The notes below the pieces were generated by a model, which ran no database searches, was not told the origin of the DNA, and saw only the letters and a program-made list of their open reading frames with translations. A stretch of 64,000 bases of DNA, from positions 9,734,001 to 9,798,000 of the forward strand of contig NZ_CP109479.1 of the NCBI RefSeq assembly GCF_036227485.1, read 5' to 3'. Every line of letters begins with the position of its first letter. The first letter of the stretch is position 1. A program made the position numbers and the translations under genes. Of the stretch, positions 17,739 through 26,269 are shown piece by piece. The DNA comes from Streptomyces sp. NBC_01451. Lineage in GTDB: Bacteria > Actinomycetota > Actinomycetes > Streptomycetales > Streptomycetaceae.

Positions 17739-18812
17739 ATGGAGCGGCTCGCGCCCATGGCGCTTCTCGGCGGGCATCTCGCGACGGGCCTCATGGACGT
17801 CACCAGCGATCCCTCGGCGCTGGACTCCGAGGGCTTCTGGACTGTCGTGGCCGATTTCGAGGGTCACCTGACGTGCGCCAGGTTCAGCGACGTACGACAG
17901 GCCGAGGGCCACGTCCTGCCGGCTGCGCCGTGGCGCGGGCCGGGTGCCGGGACGTGGTCCACCTCGCTCGACCGTGTCGCTTACACGAACGGGGTGACGC
18001 GTATCCGCGAGCACATCGCCGCGGGTGAGGTCTACCAGGCGAACCTCTGCCGGGTCCTGTCCGCGCCGGTCGCGGGGGACGCCGATGTCGCGGCGCTGGC
18101 CGGACTGCTGGCGCGGCACAACCCGGCACCGTACGCCGGTGTCATTCGCATCCCCGGGCACGGCATCGAGGTGGCCACCGCCTCCCCGGAACTCTTCGTG
18201 CGGCGCGCCGGCAGGAGCATCGCGTCGGGCCCCATCAAGGGAACCGGCCGGACCGAGGCGGACCTGTTGGAGAAGGACTACGCGGAGAACGTGATGATCG
18301 TCGACCTGGTCCGCAACGACCTCGGCCGCGTCTGTGTTCCCGGTTCCGTGGCCGTCCCCGAGCTGTGCGCCGTGGAGAGGCATCCAGGGCTCGTCCACCT
18401 CGTGTCCACCGTGCACGGGCGACTGCGCGACGGTGCGGGCTGGCCCGAGCTGCTGGCGGCGACGTTCCCGCCCGGATCGGTCACGGGGGCTCCCAAGGAG
18501 AGCGCCCTGCGGATCATCGCCGCACTGGAGACGTCGGCGCGCGGCCCCTACTGCGGCGGGATCGGCTGGGTCGACGCCGACCGAGGCCGCGGGGAACTGG
18601 CCGTCGGTATCCGCACCTTCTGGATCGACAGGTCGGCGGGGCTCCTCAGATTCGGCACGGGGGCGGGAATCACCTGGGGTTCGGAGCCCGAGCGGGAGTG
18701 GCGGGAAACCGAGCTGAAGGCGCGAAGGCTGCTTTCCATAGCGTCGAGTACCGAAGAAATCAGGTCTGGCTCACGGAATGAAGAACTGAAACGATCTAGC
18801 CACGTAGGCTGA
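17739..18812 (+). CDS. pabB: Aminodeoxychorismate synthase component I (PabB-like)
   Basis: The protein is a 357-residue chorismate-utilising enzyme with GEVYQANLC (96-104), ASGPIKGTG (162-170), YAENVMIVDLVRNDLGRV (181-198) and PPGSVTGAPKESALRII. GEVYQANLC and PIKGT favour PabB over anthranilate synthase. PabB aminates chorismate on the way to p-aminobenzoate, the substrate of FolP. AGGAGG before 17739 fixes the start, and an upstream in-frame ATG at 17691 is rejected. The N-terminal half is shorter than in stand-alone PabB. No PabA amidotransferase or PabC lyase is present in the window, so it must borrow them or use free ammonia. Its last codons carry a LacI-type operator, leading into the lacI gene. 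Confidence 0.88.
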   Translation: MERLAPMALLGGHLATGLMDVTSDPSALDSEGFWTVVADFEGHLTCARFSDVRQAEGHVLPAAPWRGPGAGTWSTSLDRVAYTNGVTRIREHIAAGEVYQANLCRVLSAPVAGDADVAALAGLLARHNPAPYAGVIRIPGHGIEVATASPELFVRRAGRSIASGPIKGTGRTEADLLEKDYAENVMIVDLVRNDLGRVCVPGSVAVPELCAVERHPGLVHLVSTVHGRLRDGAGWPELLAATFPPGSVTGAPKESALRIIAALETSARGPYCGGIGWVDADRGRGELAVGIRTFWIDRSAGLLRFGTGAGITWGSEPEREWRETELKARRLLSIASSTEEIRSGSRNEELKRSSHVG

Positions 18813-18835
18813 GCTCCGACGCTTAATCGTTCTAG
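18786..18835. promoter_or_regulatory. Paired LacI-type operators D1 and D2
   Basis: CTGAAACGATCTAG (18786-18799, inside the pabB 3' end) and CTTAATCGTTCTAG (18822-18835) lie 76-125 bp before lacI, with centres 36 bp apart. Both keep the central CG and fit the CTARAWCGWTYTAG family with one or two deviations. They suggest autoregulation of lacI. Confidence 0.68.
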
Positions 18836-18910
18836 AGATGGTTCGCCACTGGTTCGGCGACACCACATGCGGGCGGGTGCGCCCGGTCCGACGGAGAGGA
18901 GTGTGCCGCC

Positions 18911-19837
18911 ATGGGCCGTTCCGGCCGAGTGACGTTGACCGACGTGGCGAAGGCGTCCGGCGTGTCGAGGGCCACGGTGAGTTTCGTGCTGAACGACGAC
19001 CCACGGCAGACGATCTCGGCGGCCACCCGCGAGCGCGTCATGGAGGCCGCCCGGGACCTGGGTTACGTCGCGCACGGCATCGCCCGCGCGCTGCGCGAGG
19101 GCTCGTCGCGCATCGTGGTGCTCAACGTCGACTGGGGCATGGAGGGCAACTTCTCCCGGAGCTACGTCCGGGGCCTGGACGAGGAACTGGCCGAGCACGG
19201 CCACATCCTCCTGGTCCGGCACGGCCACTCGATCCCGGAGGCCACGCAGCAGGTGCTGGACACCATCGCCCCGAGGGCGGTGCTGCGGCTCGGCGAGGCC
19301 TACCTGCGGGGACAGGAGCCGACCGAGGAGGACTGGGAGAGCGGGTTCGCCGCCAACGCCGCGCTGCAGATCGGATACCTCGCCGAACGCGGGCACACCC
19401 GGCTCGCGATGGGCATGACCGACCGCGAGTACCCGCTGACCGAGGCCCGGCTCGGATTCGCCCAGGAGGCCGCCCGGCGGCTGGGACTTCCGCCCCTGGA
19501 GCGTTTCGTCGTGCCGCGGCCCCGTCAGGCCGGCGCCGCCGCGGTCGGGACGTTCCTCGCCGCCCACACGGACGTGACCGCCCTGGCCGCCTTCGACGAC
19601 GACATCGCGCTGCGCGCCATGACGGCCCTGAGCGACCTCGGGCTGCGGGTGCCCGAGGACATGGCGGTGATCGGCTTCGACGAGACGGAGTACGGCTCCC
19701 TGTCGACCCCCGCGCTCACCACGGTCCACATCGACGCCGAAATCCTCGGACGGATCGCGGCCCGCAACGCCCTCGGCATCGACCCGGGCGAACTGACGCC
19801 CCCGCCGGGCACGATCGTGGCCCGCGAGTCGGCGTGA
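18911..19837 (+). CDS. LacI-family regulator of the demethylation locus
   Basis: The 308-residue protein has an N-terminal HTH (VTLTDVAKASGVSRATVSFVLN, residues 7-28), a hinge helix YVAHGIARALREG and a periplasmic-binding-protein-like sensor ending in MAVIGFDETEYGSLSTPALTTVHI. The residues equivalent to LacI Tyr17-Gln18 are Arg20-Ala21. Six sites of the form CTARAWCGWTYTAG occur in this region, two of them before this gene, so it is the natural candidate to bind all of them. The sensor is shorter and has an acidic loop (QEPTEEDWESGFAAN) in place of a typical sugar-site region. The ligand is unknown and need not be a sugar. GGAGAGGAG precedes the ATG. Confidence 0.9.
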   Translation: MGRSGRVTLTDVAKASGVSRATVSFVLNDDPRQTISAATRERVMEAARDLGYVAHGIARALREGSSRIVVLNVDWGMEGNFSRSYVRGLDEELAEHGHILLVRHGHSIPEATQQVLDTIAPRAVLRLGEAYLRGQEPTEEDWESGFAANAALQIGYLAERGHTRLAMGMTDREYPLTEARLGFAQEAARRLGLPPLERFVVPRPRQAGAAAVGTFLAAHTDVTALAAFDDDIALRAMTALSDLGLRVPEDMAVIGFDETEYGSLSTPALTTVHIDAEILGRIAARNALGIDPGELTPPPGTIVARESA

Positions 19838-20456
19838 TCGCCACGGGCGCGGCTGCGGAACGCGGGCGCCGGGCCTTGGGACGCGAAGGCGAAGGCGAAG
19901 GCCGGCCAGGGGCGCGCGGTGTGCGCGGTGTGTCGCGTTCACACGGTGCCTTCGCATCGGCGCCCGCGGGTACTTCACGAGGACGGTGTCGATGCTCTCC
20001 TCGTTCAGCCCCTGGGCGAGGGTGATCCTGTCGGTGTGGCCGCGCCGCTGTCGTCCCGTCGGGCCGGACAGGCGAGCCGGCGGACATCGCCGGGACCGCG
20101 ATCCGCCTCGCGCGGGTGACCACGTCGTCGGCTCCGCGCACGCCCTCGACGGTGGTGACCACGCTCGCCGAACCCGGTGGGACGGTCGGCCCGCCCCTTG
20201 AGCGCGGCGCTCCTCAAGAGGGTTCGGGAGAGTTCCGGGAGAGCGCGGCCCGTGCCAACGGCCCATGCACCGACCGGACTTCCCGTCACGGGCGCCGCTG
20301 ACCCGGCGAGGTCACCCAGGCAGTGCACTCGTCGCCGTGGTCGCGCAGGCCGCGTCCGTACCCGATCACCGGTACGCGCCATGGGCCGGATCGGCGACCT
20401 CGGATCTCCGCTCGGCCACTCCGCCACCCCGGAGAGTCGAGCCCGCCAGGGCGGCT
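19838..20456. other. Long non-genic stretch, possible decayed minus-strand frame
   Basis: These 619 bp hold no gene I can support. On the minus strand two adjacent frames read like protein (one with GVRGADDVVTRARRIAVPA, another near 19985-20045 with DRITLAQGLNEESIDTVLVK), but neither has a start, a ribosome binding site or sufficient length. This may be an eroded gene of unidentified family. No operator was seen. Confidence 0.35.
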
Positions 20457-21101
20457 TCAGACAACAGGAGTCAGGTCGAGAGGGACCGGCGAGGTCTGCA
20501 GGGTCAGGGCGAGCTGTTCGAGATAGCCGCGCATGAGTCCGACGAGGTCGAGCGTGCCTCCGCTCAGTACCCACTGCAGCTGCAGTCCGTCGCTCATGGC
20601 GATATAGCGCCGGGCGACGGCCTCATAGTCGATGTCGGCCCTGAGGAAGCCCTGTTCGGCGGTGCTGCGGAGTTCTCCGGCGACCGCCCGCACCACTTGG
20701 CCGTAGTGGGTGGCGTACAGGTCGTGAGCGGGGCTGGCCGGGGCGGCGGCCTCCGCAGACATCAGGACGAACAGCTCGATGAGCCCCGGTTGGGTGACCA
20801 TTCGCTCCGTGATGCTCAGCATCACACGGAAGGGGCGGGTGCCGTCATCGGGCCGGGGCGCTTCCCCCGCCCAGGTGGCGAGCAGGTCGAAGCGGCGGCC
20901 GGCGACCGCGACGAGCAGGTGCTTCTTGGTGGGGAAGTGATGCCGCAGCCCGGGCTCGCTGAGGCCGACGTCCGCCGCGATCCGGGCCATCGACGTGCGG
21001 TGATAGCCGGTCTCGGCGAAACGCTCGGTGGCGGTGTCCAGGATGGCGTCCTGCCGGGCACGGCCCACCGCGTAGCTTCCGGTTCTTCTCTGCCTCGGCA
21101 T
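20457..21101 (-). CDS. TetR-family transcriptional regulator
   Basis: The 214-residue protein has a TetR N-terminal HTH: RQDAILDTATERFAETGYHRTSMARIAADVGLSEPGLRHHFPTKKHLL, followed by an all-helical ligand domain (TetR_C-like). I chose the ATG at 21101. An in-frame ATG at 21131 would start inside the operator. A perfect 11-bp inverted repeat lies 20-48 bp upstream, so the protein almost certainly represses its own promoter and, given the divergent layout, possibly the rhamnosidase-esterase operon starting at 21396. The inducer is unknown. A plant rhamnoside aglycone or rhamnose would be plausible from context only. Confidence 0.92.
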   Translation of the reverse strand: MPRQRRTGSYAVGRARQDAILDTATERFAETGYHRTSMARIAADVGLSEPGLRHHFPTKKHLLVAVAGRRFDLLATWAGEAPRPDDGTRPFRVMLSITERMVTQPGLIELFVLMSAEAAAPASPAHDLYATHYGQVVRAVAGELRSTAEQGFLRADIDYEAVARRYIAMSDGLQLQWVLSGGTLDLVGLMRGYLEQLALTLQTSPVPLDLTPVV

Positions 21102-21120
21102 GGCGGCATCGTACCCAGCC

Positions 21121-21149
21121 GTAAAAACCATTGCTTCGATGGTTTTTAC
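21121..21149. promoter_or_regulatory. Perfect TetR-type inverted repeat
   Basis: Arms GTAAAAACCAT (21121-21131) and ATGGTTTTTAC (21139-21149) flank a 7-bp spacer TGCTTCG without a mismatch. It is strikingly AT-rich for this genome and lies between divergent tetR and the GH78 gene. Confidence 0.82.
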
Positions 21150-21395
21150 GACCTACTCTGAACCCGGCCGGTCACCGGACCGACGGGCCGTTCCGTTTGT
21201 CACGCCGTCCTTCGCAGCCGGAGGAAGTGCCGGAGGCGACGGTCGCGGTCGCCGCGCACTGAGCCCTCCTCCGCCCGTCGGGCAGCACGTTCCGCCCACA
21301 GCGGCGCACGGGCAGCACCTGCGAGGCGCGCACCGGACGGTCGCGCCCCGCTCCTGCACCCGTCTCGCCCTGCCCCGCTCCGCCAGAAGGACGAC

Positions 21396-23717
21396 ATGCC
21401 CCAGCACCAGTGGACCGCACAGGTCATCGCCGCCCCGTCGGCTTCCCCGGCCGCCGGCACCTCCGACGCACCAGGACCCGGCACACTGCTGCGCACCGGT
21501 TTCACCGTGCGCGGGCCAATACGCGCCGCCCGCATGCTGATCACGGCCCTGGGCGTGTACGAGACGGAGCTGAACGGCACGGTCGTCGGCGACGTCGTGC
21601 TGGCCCCCGGCTGGACCAGCTATCACCATCGGCACCGCTACCACACGTTCGACGTCACCGGTCTGCTGCGGCCGGGCCCCAACGCCTGGGGCGCCCACGT
21701 GGCCGACGGCTGGTACCGCGGGCTGCTCGGCTTCAACGGCGGCACCCGGAAGCTGTACGGCTCGCACACCGGCCTGCTCGCGGAACTCCACATCACCTAC
21801 GCCGACGGGACCACCCAGACCGTCACCACCGGCCCCGGCTGGCGCTCCGGCAGCGGACCGGTCGTCGCGACCGGGCTGTACGAGGGGGAGACGTACGACG
21901 CCCGCCTCGAACAGCCCGGTTGGAGCGCGCCGGGATTCGACGACTCCGCCTGGCTGCCGGTGCGCGTCATCGACGGCTTCGACGCGTCCGCCCTCTTCCC
22001 CGCCGACAGCCCGCCGGTCCGCCGGGTCGAGGAGGTCGTACCGGTCGGCGTGAGCAGGAACGGCCAGGGACGCACCGTGGTCGACTTCGGGCAGAACCTG
22101 GTCGGACGGCTGCGCATCCGGGTCCGCGGCAAGGCCGGCCACACCGTCACCCTGCGCCACACGGAGGTCCTGGAGAGCGGGACGCCCTCCGCCCGCTCAC
22201 TGGGAGGCGCCGAGGCCACCGACCGCTATGTCCTGCGGGGCGACGCGCAGCCGGAGGAGTGGGAGCCCCGCTTCACCTTCCACGGCTTCCGCTACGCCGA
22301 ACTCGAAGGCTGGCCTGGTGAGTTGGGCCCCGGGGACATCACCGCCGTGGTCCTGCACAGCGACCTGCGCCGCACCGGCTGGTTCGCCTGCTCCGACCCT
22401 GCCCTGGAACGGCTGCACGAGAACGTCGTGTGGAGCATGCGCGGCAACTTCCTCGACGTGCCCACCGACTGCCCGCAGCGCGACGAGCGGCTGGGCTGGA
22501 CCGGCGACGCCCAGGTCTTCGCCCCCACCGCCGCCTTCCTGTACGACGTCCGGGACTTCCTCGCCTCCTGGCTGCGGGACCTGGCCGCCGAACAGGCCGC
22601 GGACGAGGGCGGTGTACCGCCCGTGATGAGCCCCGCCGTTCCGCTGCGCTTCCAGAGCTCCCCGGCGCCCAGCCGCAACCGGCCCATGGCCGGCTGGGGC
22701 GACGCGACCGTCGTCGTCCCATGGACCCTGTACGAGCGGTACGGCGACGCCGAGATCCTGCGTGCCCAGTACCCGTCCATGCGCGGCTGGGTCGACACCG
22801 TGGACGCGGTCGCCGGACCGGGTCATGTGTGGGGCGAGGGCTTCCAGTTCGGCGACTGGCTCGACCCGACCGCGCCACCGTCGATGCCACCGAAGTCGAG
22901 CACCTCCGGACCGCTGGTCGCCACCGCCTACTTCGCGCACTCGGCCCGGCTGCTGGCCCGTACCGCGGAGGCGCTGGAGGAGAAGGAGGACGCCGCCCGC
23001 TATCACGCGCTGGCCGACTCGGTGCGCGAGGCGTTCCGGGACCGCTTCCATCGCGGCGGCGGCCTCCTCCACGAGGAGACCCAGACCGCGTACGCGCTGG
23101 CGCTGTGCTTCCGGCTGATCGACGACGACGTCGAACGCGAGCGAGCCGGTGAGCAGTTGGCCGCCCTCGTCGCCGGACGCGGACACCGCATCGGCACCGG
23201 CTTCCTCGGGACCCCGCTGATCTGCGACGCGCTCACCGACACCGGCCACGCCGACACCGCCTACCGGCTACTGACCCAACGCGAGTGCCCCTCCTGGCTG
23301 TACCAGGTGTACAGCGGCGCCACCACGATCTGGGAACGCTGGGACGCCGTACTGCCCGACGGCAGCCTCAACCCCTCACCCCTGAACTCCCTCAACCACT
23401 ACTCCTACGGGGCGGTCGCCGACTGGCTTCACCGCACCGTCGCGGGACTGGCGCCCGCCGAGCCCGGCTACCGCCGGATCCGGGTCCGCCCGCTCCCCGG
23501 GGGCGGCATCACCTGGGCCGACGCGGCACACGAGACGCCGTACGGCCGCGCGGAGTCCTCGTGGCGGATCGAGAACGGTGAACTGCGGCTGGACGTCCTC
23601 GTACCGGACGGCGCCACAGCCACCGTGGAACTGCCCGGCAGCGCGCCGGCCGAGACAGGTCCTGGCCGGCACTCCTTCCGCACCCCCTGGCCCACCACCG
23701 CAGAGGACCTCCGATGA
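21396..23717 (+). CDS. GH78 alpha-L-rhamnosidase
   Basis: The 773-residue enzyme removes terminal alpha-L-rhamnose from plant glycosides or polysaccharides. GH78 marks are the N-terminal beta domain (LGVYETELNGTVVGD, PGWTSYHHRHRYHTFDVT), FDFGQNLVGRLRI-type VVDFGQNLVGRLRIRV, the diagnostic DVPTDCPQRDERLGWTGDAQ (from residue 354), GDWLDP (about 486), SGATTIWERWD (about 640) and NHYSYGAVADWL. It lacks a signal peptide and the extra N-terminal module that brings many family members to about 1,000 residues, so it probably acts in the cytoplasm on imported glycosides. No importer is adjacent. Its stop overlaps the esterase start (ATGA), indicating joint translation. The adjacent TetR protein is its likely regulator. 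Confidence 0.92.
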   Translation: MPQHQWTAQVIAAPSASPAAGTSDAPGPGTLLRTGFTVRGPIRAARMLITALGVYETELNGTVVGDVVLAPGWTSYHHRHRYHTFDVTGLLRPGPNAWGAHVADGWYRGLLGFNGGTRKLYGSHTGLLAELHITYADGTTQTVTTGPGWRSGSGPVVATGLYEGETYDARLEQPGWSAPGFDDSAWLPVRVIDGFDASALFPADSPPVRRVEEVVPVGVSRNGQGRTVVDFGQNLVGRLRIRVRGKAGHTVTLRHTEVLESGTPSARSLGGAEATDRYVLRGDAQPEEWEPRFTFHGFRYAELEGWPGELGPGDITAVVLHSDLRRTGWFACSDPALERLHENVVWSMRGNFLDVPTDCPQRDERLGWTGDAQVFAPTAAFLYDVRDFLASWLRDLAAEQAADEGGVPPVMSPAVPLRFQSSPAPSRNRPMAGWGDATVVVPWTLYERYGDAEILRAQYPSMRGWVDTVDAVAGPGHVWGEGFQFGDWLDPTAPPSMPPKSSTSGPLVATAYFAHSARLLARTAEALEEKEDAARYHALADSVREAFRDRFHRGGGLLHEETQTAYALALCFRLIDDDVERERAGEQLAALVAGRGHRIGTGFLGTPLICDALTDTGHADTAYRLLTQRECPSWLYQVYSGATTIWERWDAVLPDGSLNPSPLNSLNHYSYGAVADWLHRTVAGLAPAEPGYRRIRVRPLPGGGITWADAAHETPYGRAESSWRIENGELRLDVLVPDGATATVELPGSAPAETGPGRHSFRTPWPTTAEDLR

Positions 23718-24670
23718 CCGACCCGTCCTACCCCATCGACCCCGAACTCGCGCCCCGACTGGAGTTCGTCGCGCTGTTCGACTTCGCCGACCACGAGGCC
23801 GCACGCGCCGGCATGATCCGGGGACTGGCCTTCCAGCCGCCGTACGAGCCCCCCGTGCCGCTGACCGTCCAGGACGAGCTGGTACCCGGACCTCCGGACG
23901 CGCCGCCCGTCGCGGTGCGTGTCCACCGTCCCGCGGGCCAGGACGAGGTCCCGGGACTGCTGTACCTCCACGGCGGCGGATTCGTCCTCGGCTCCATCGC
24001 CACCTCGGACGCCGACGCCCGCCGTATGGCAGCGGAGACCGGAGCGGCCGTCGTGCTGGTGGACTACCGTCTCGCGCCCGAACACCCCTACCCCGCCGCG
24101 CTCGACGACTGCCTCGCCGCCCTGGAGTGGGTCGCCAAGAACGCGGCGGGTCTGGGCATCGACGCGAACCGGATCGGGGTCTTCGGAGAGAGCGCGGGCG
24201 GCGCCCTGGCCGCCGCGCTGACCCTCCTCACCCGGGACCGGGGCGGCCCTGACCTCTGTTTCCAGTGCCTGCTCACCCCCGTGCTCGACGATCGCCTGCT
24301 CACCGAGTCGATGCGCGCCTACACCGACACCCCGGGCTGGAGCCGGCCCGACGCCGAACTCAGCTGGGACCACTTTCTCGGAGAAGGCGTACGGGGAGGG
24401 GACGACGTGCCTTCCTACGCGGCGCCCGCGCGCGCCGGGAACCTGTCCGGACTGCCGCCCGCGTTCGTCGGCGCCGCCCAGTTCGACCCGCTGCGCGACG
24501 AGGCCATCGCCTACGCCCAGCGGCTCGCGCAGGCCGCCGTACTCACCGAACTGCGTTTGTACCCGGGTACGTTCCACGGCGCCAACCAGGGCAGCCGGGC
24601 CGCCGTGGCCGTCCGGATGAACACGGACGTGATCGCGGCCCTCCGCCGGGGCCTGCACCACCCGCGCTGA
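23714..24670 (+). CDS. HSL-family alpha/beta-hydrolase (esterase)
   Basis: The 318-residue cytoplasmic hydrolase belongs to the hormone-sensitive-lipase group of carboxylesterases. It has the oxyanion motif YLHGGGFVLGS (about 83-93), the nucleophile elbow GESAGG (Ser160), Asp in the FDPLRDEAIAYA region and His in YPGTFHGANQ. The start overlaps the GH78 stop by ATGA. In this setting it could deacylate rhamnosides (feruloyl, acetyl or other esters) before or after rhamnose removal. That is inference from the operon only; many such enzymes act on short acyl esters of unknown origin. Confidence 0.9.
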   Translation: MTDPSYPIDPELAPRLEFVALFDFADHEAARAGMIRGLAFQPPYEPPVPLTVQDELVPGPPDAPPVAVRVHRPAGQDEVPGLLYLHGGGFVLGSIATSDADARRMAAETGAAVVLVDYRLAPEHPYPAALDDCLAALEWVAKNAAGLGIDANRIGVFGESAGGALAAALTLLTRDRGGPDLCFQCLLTPVLDDRLLTESMRAYTDTPGWSRPDAELSWDHFLGEGVRGGDDVPSYAAPARAGNLSGLPPAFVGAAQFDPLRDEAIAYAQRLAQAAVLTELRLYPGTFHGANQGSRAAVAVRMNTDVIAALRRGLHHPR

Positions 24671-24927
24671 GCAGCACCGCCGGTGAACATGTGGTGCGGT
24701 CCGGCGAATGACGCGGACGGACAATTCCTCGCTCGGGCGCCGCGAGGACGAGTGGGCCGTCGTGGCCGCTGTCAGGCTCTGCGGCACGCGGTCCGCGCCG
24801 ATCCGTCACGCGCACACACGTCGGCGCGACGTCGGCGTCCTGTCGAGGCGAGCGTGCCTCGGTTCCGTACCAACCAGGTCCGCCGGGTGTCGGCCTCTCC
24901 TTCTCCTTCCGTCCGGGCTCCTTCTGT

Positions 24928-25923
24928 CTATGCGGGCGTCGGGTGGACGAGACGGCCCTGGAAGATCAGCGAGGCGGCCTGTTTGAGGCGGCGGACCCGG
25001 ATGCTGACCTCGTAGGCGTCGATACCGTCGATGGCGGCGACGCGAGTCGTGAGGTAGCGGTAGAAGTCCTCGGCGTCGCGGCAGATGACACTGGCCATCA
25101 GGTTGTGGTGACCGCTGATGGCTCCGGCGAAGGCGACCTCGGCGTGCCGGGCGAGTTGCTCCCCGGCCTGCTGGAGCCGGGCGGGGGCGACGCGCAGCCA
25201 GAGGGTGGCGTTGAGGGTGTGTCCCAGGCGCTCTGGGAGCAGTTCTACGTCGTAGAAGAGGGTGCCCGAAGTTTCCAGTGCCTCCAGGCGGCGGGCGACG
25301 CGGGCGTTCGACCAGCCGGTGAGTTCGGCGAGGCGGGTCTGGGTGGTGCGGCCGTCCTCGGCGAGGGCGTCGAGCAGCGGGGCGTCCTCGTCGGTGGGCG
25401 GCCGTGGTGGTGCGGCGGGGGCAGGGGCCCGGTCGGCGGTGAGCTGCCGTACCTGGTCGGGGGTGAGGCCGGTGCCGTAGCCGGTCCATTCGCTGGTGCC
25501 GGTATCGCCGAAGGCGTGCAGCATGAGGTCGATGCTGACGTCGAGGACGGAGGCGGAGCGGGGCAGTTGGCGCAGGAGGATGTCGTCGCGGGGTGCCTCG
25601 ACGGGGGAGCGGACCGTGCAGATGATCTCCGAGCCGCCGGATGCGAGGTTGGCGTAGGCGATGTCCGGCCGCTTGGCCAGGGAGTCCGCCAGGGGGCCGA
25701 CCCGGTCGGGGCGGGAGCGGATGCGGGCCACCCAATGGGCATTCCCGTGCACCGCCGGGTTGACCAGGCCCACCACTCGCATCACCCCGCTGCGGCGCAG
25801 GGCGTGGTAGCGGCGGGCGGCCGTCTGCTCCGACACGCCCGTCACCTCTCCGATGCGCCGGAACGGAAGACGGGGAGCGCACTGGAGAGTGTGGAGGATT
25901 TTTCTGTCCACCTCGTCAATCAT
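24928..25923 (-). CDS. Tandem Lrp/AsnC-family regulator
   Basis: The 331-residue protein contains two Lrp/AsnC units in one chain. The first HTH is MIDEVDRKILHTLQCAPRLPFRRIGEVTGVSEQTAARRYHALRRSG with a ligand domain after it. The second begins near residue 180 (DAPLLDALAEDGRTTQTRLAELTGWSNARVARRLEAL), followed by another RAM-like domain ending in VSIRVRRLKQAA. Actinobacterial Lrp proteins of about 330 residues with this internal duplication are common, whereas E. coli Lrp has one unit. It probably senses an amino acid or related metabolite. It is divergent from a decayed MFS fragment and an intact drug-efflux MFS gene, the likely target. Confidence 0.9.
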   Translation of the reverse strand: MIDEVDRKILHTLQCAPRLPFRRIGEVTGVSEQTAARRYHALRRSGVMRVVGLVNPAVHGNAHWVARIRSRPDRVGPLADSLAKRPDIAYANLASGGSEIICTVRSPVEAPRDDILLRQLPRSASVLDVSIDLMLHAFGDTGTSEWTGYGTGLTPDQVRQLTADRAPAPAAPPRPPTDEDAPLLDALAEDGRTTQTRLAELTGWSNARVARRLEALETSGTLFYDVELLPERLGHTLNATLWLRVAPARLQQAGEQLARHAEVAFAGAISGHHNLMASVICRDAEDFYRYLTTRVAAIDGIDAYEVSIRVRRLKQAASLIFQGRLVHPTPA

Positions 25924-26047
25924 GAGTGGATTCTGTCATGAGGCAGTCGTGGGGTAGGTGTTTCTGTTCGTTTCGGGCTGTGAAGTTCATTTTTGTGGGC
26001 TGCGAGACGGATGCTGGTCATGTCCTTAAAGAAAGGGCGTGACTCCC

Positions 26048-26269
26048 ATGAGCACGTGGCTGGCGCCGACGGCGGCCTGCATCGGCACGTTCGTCCTGCT
26101 GATGCACCTCACGACGGCGGGCGTGCCGCCGTCCCACCTGGCGGCGGCCTCCCGCACCGGTCTCTCCCGCCTCCAGCGGGTGATCGGTGACGTGGCCCCG
26201 GGGACCTCGGCGGTGTTCCCCGGAGTCTGCGGTCCAGCCGCCGGCCAGGGCACCGTCACCGCCCACTGA
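26048..26269 (+). pseudogene. Probable 5' remnant of a DHA2-type MFS gene
   Basis: A 73-residue frame, MSTWLAPTAACIGTFVLLM onward, resembles the first membrane helix of DHA2 MFS proteins (the usual form is ACLGTFMLLLDxTVVNVALPxIxxxL...LQWVxxAY). Here it reads ACIGTFVLLMHLTTAGVPPS and then SRLQRVIGDVAPG, so the helix and the following helix start are recognisable but corrupted. The frame stops at 26269. The intact MFS gene begins 186 bp further on with a different sequence. A weak AAAGGG precedes the ATG. I read it as the surviving front of an older transporter gene that lay next to the Lrp gene. A genuine small membrane protein cannot be excluded. Confidence 0.45.
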
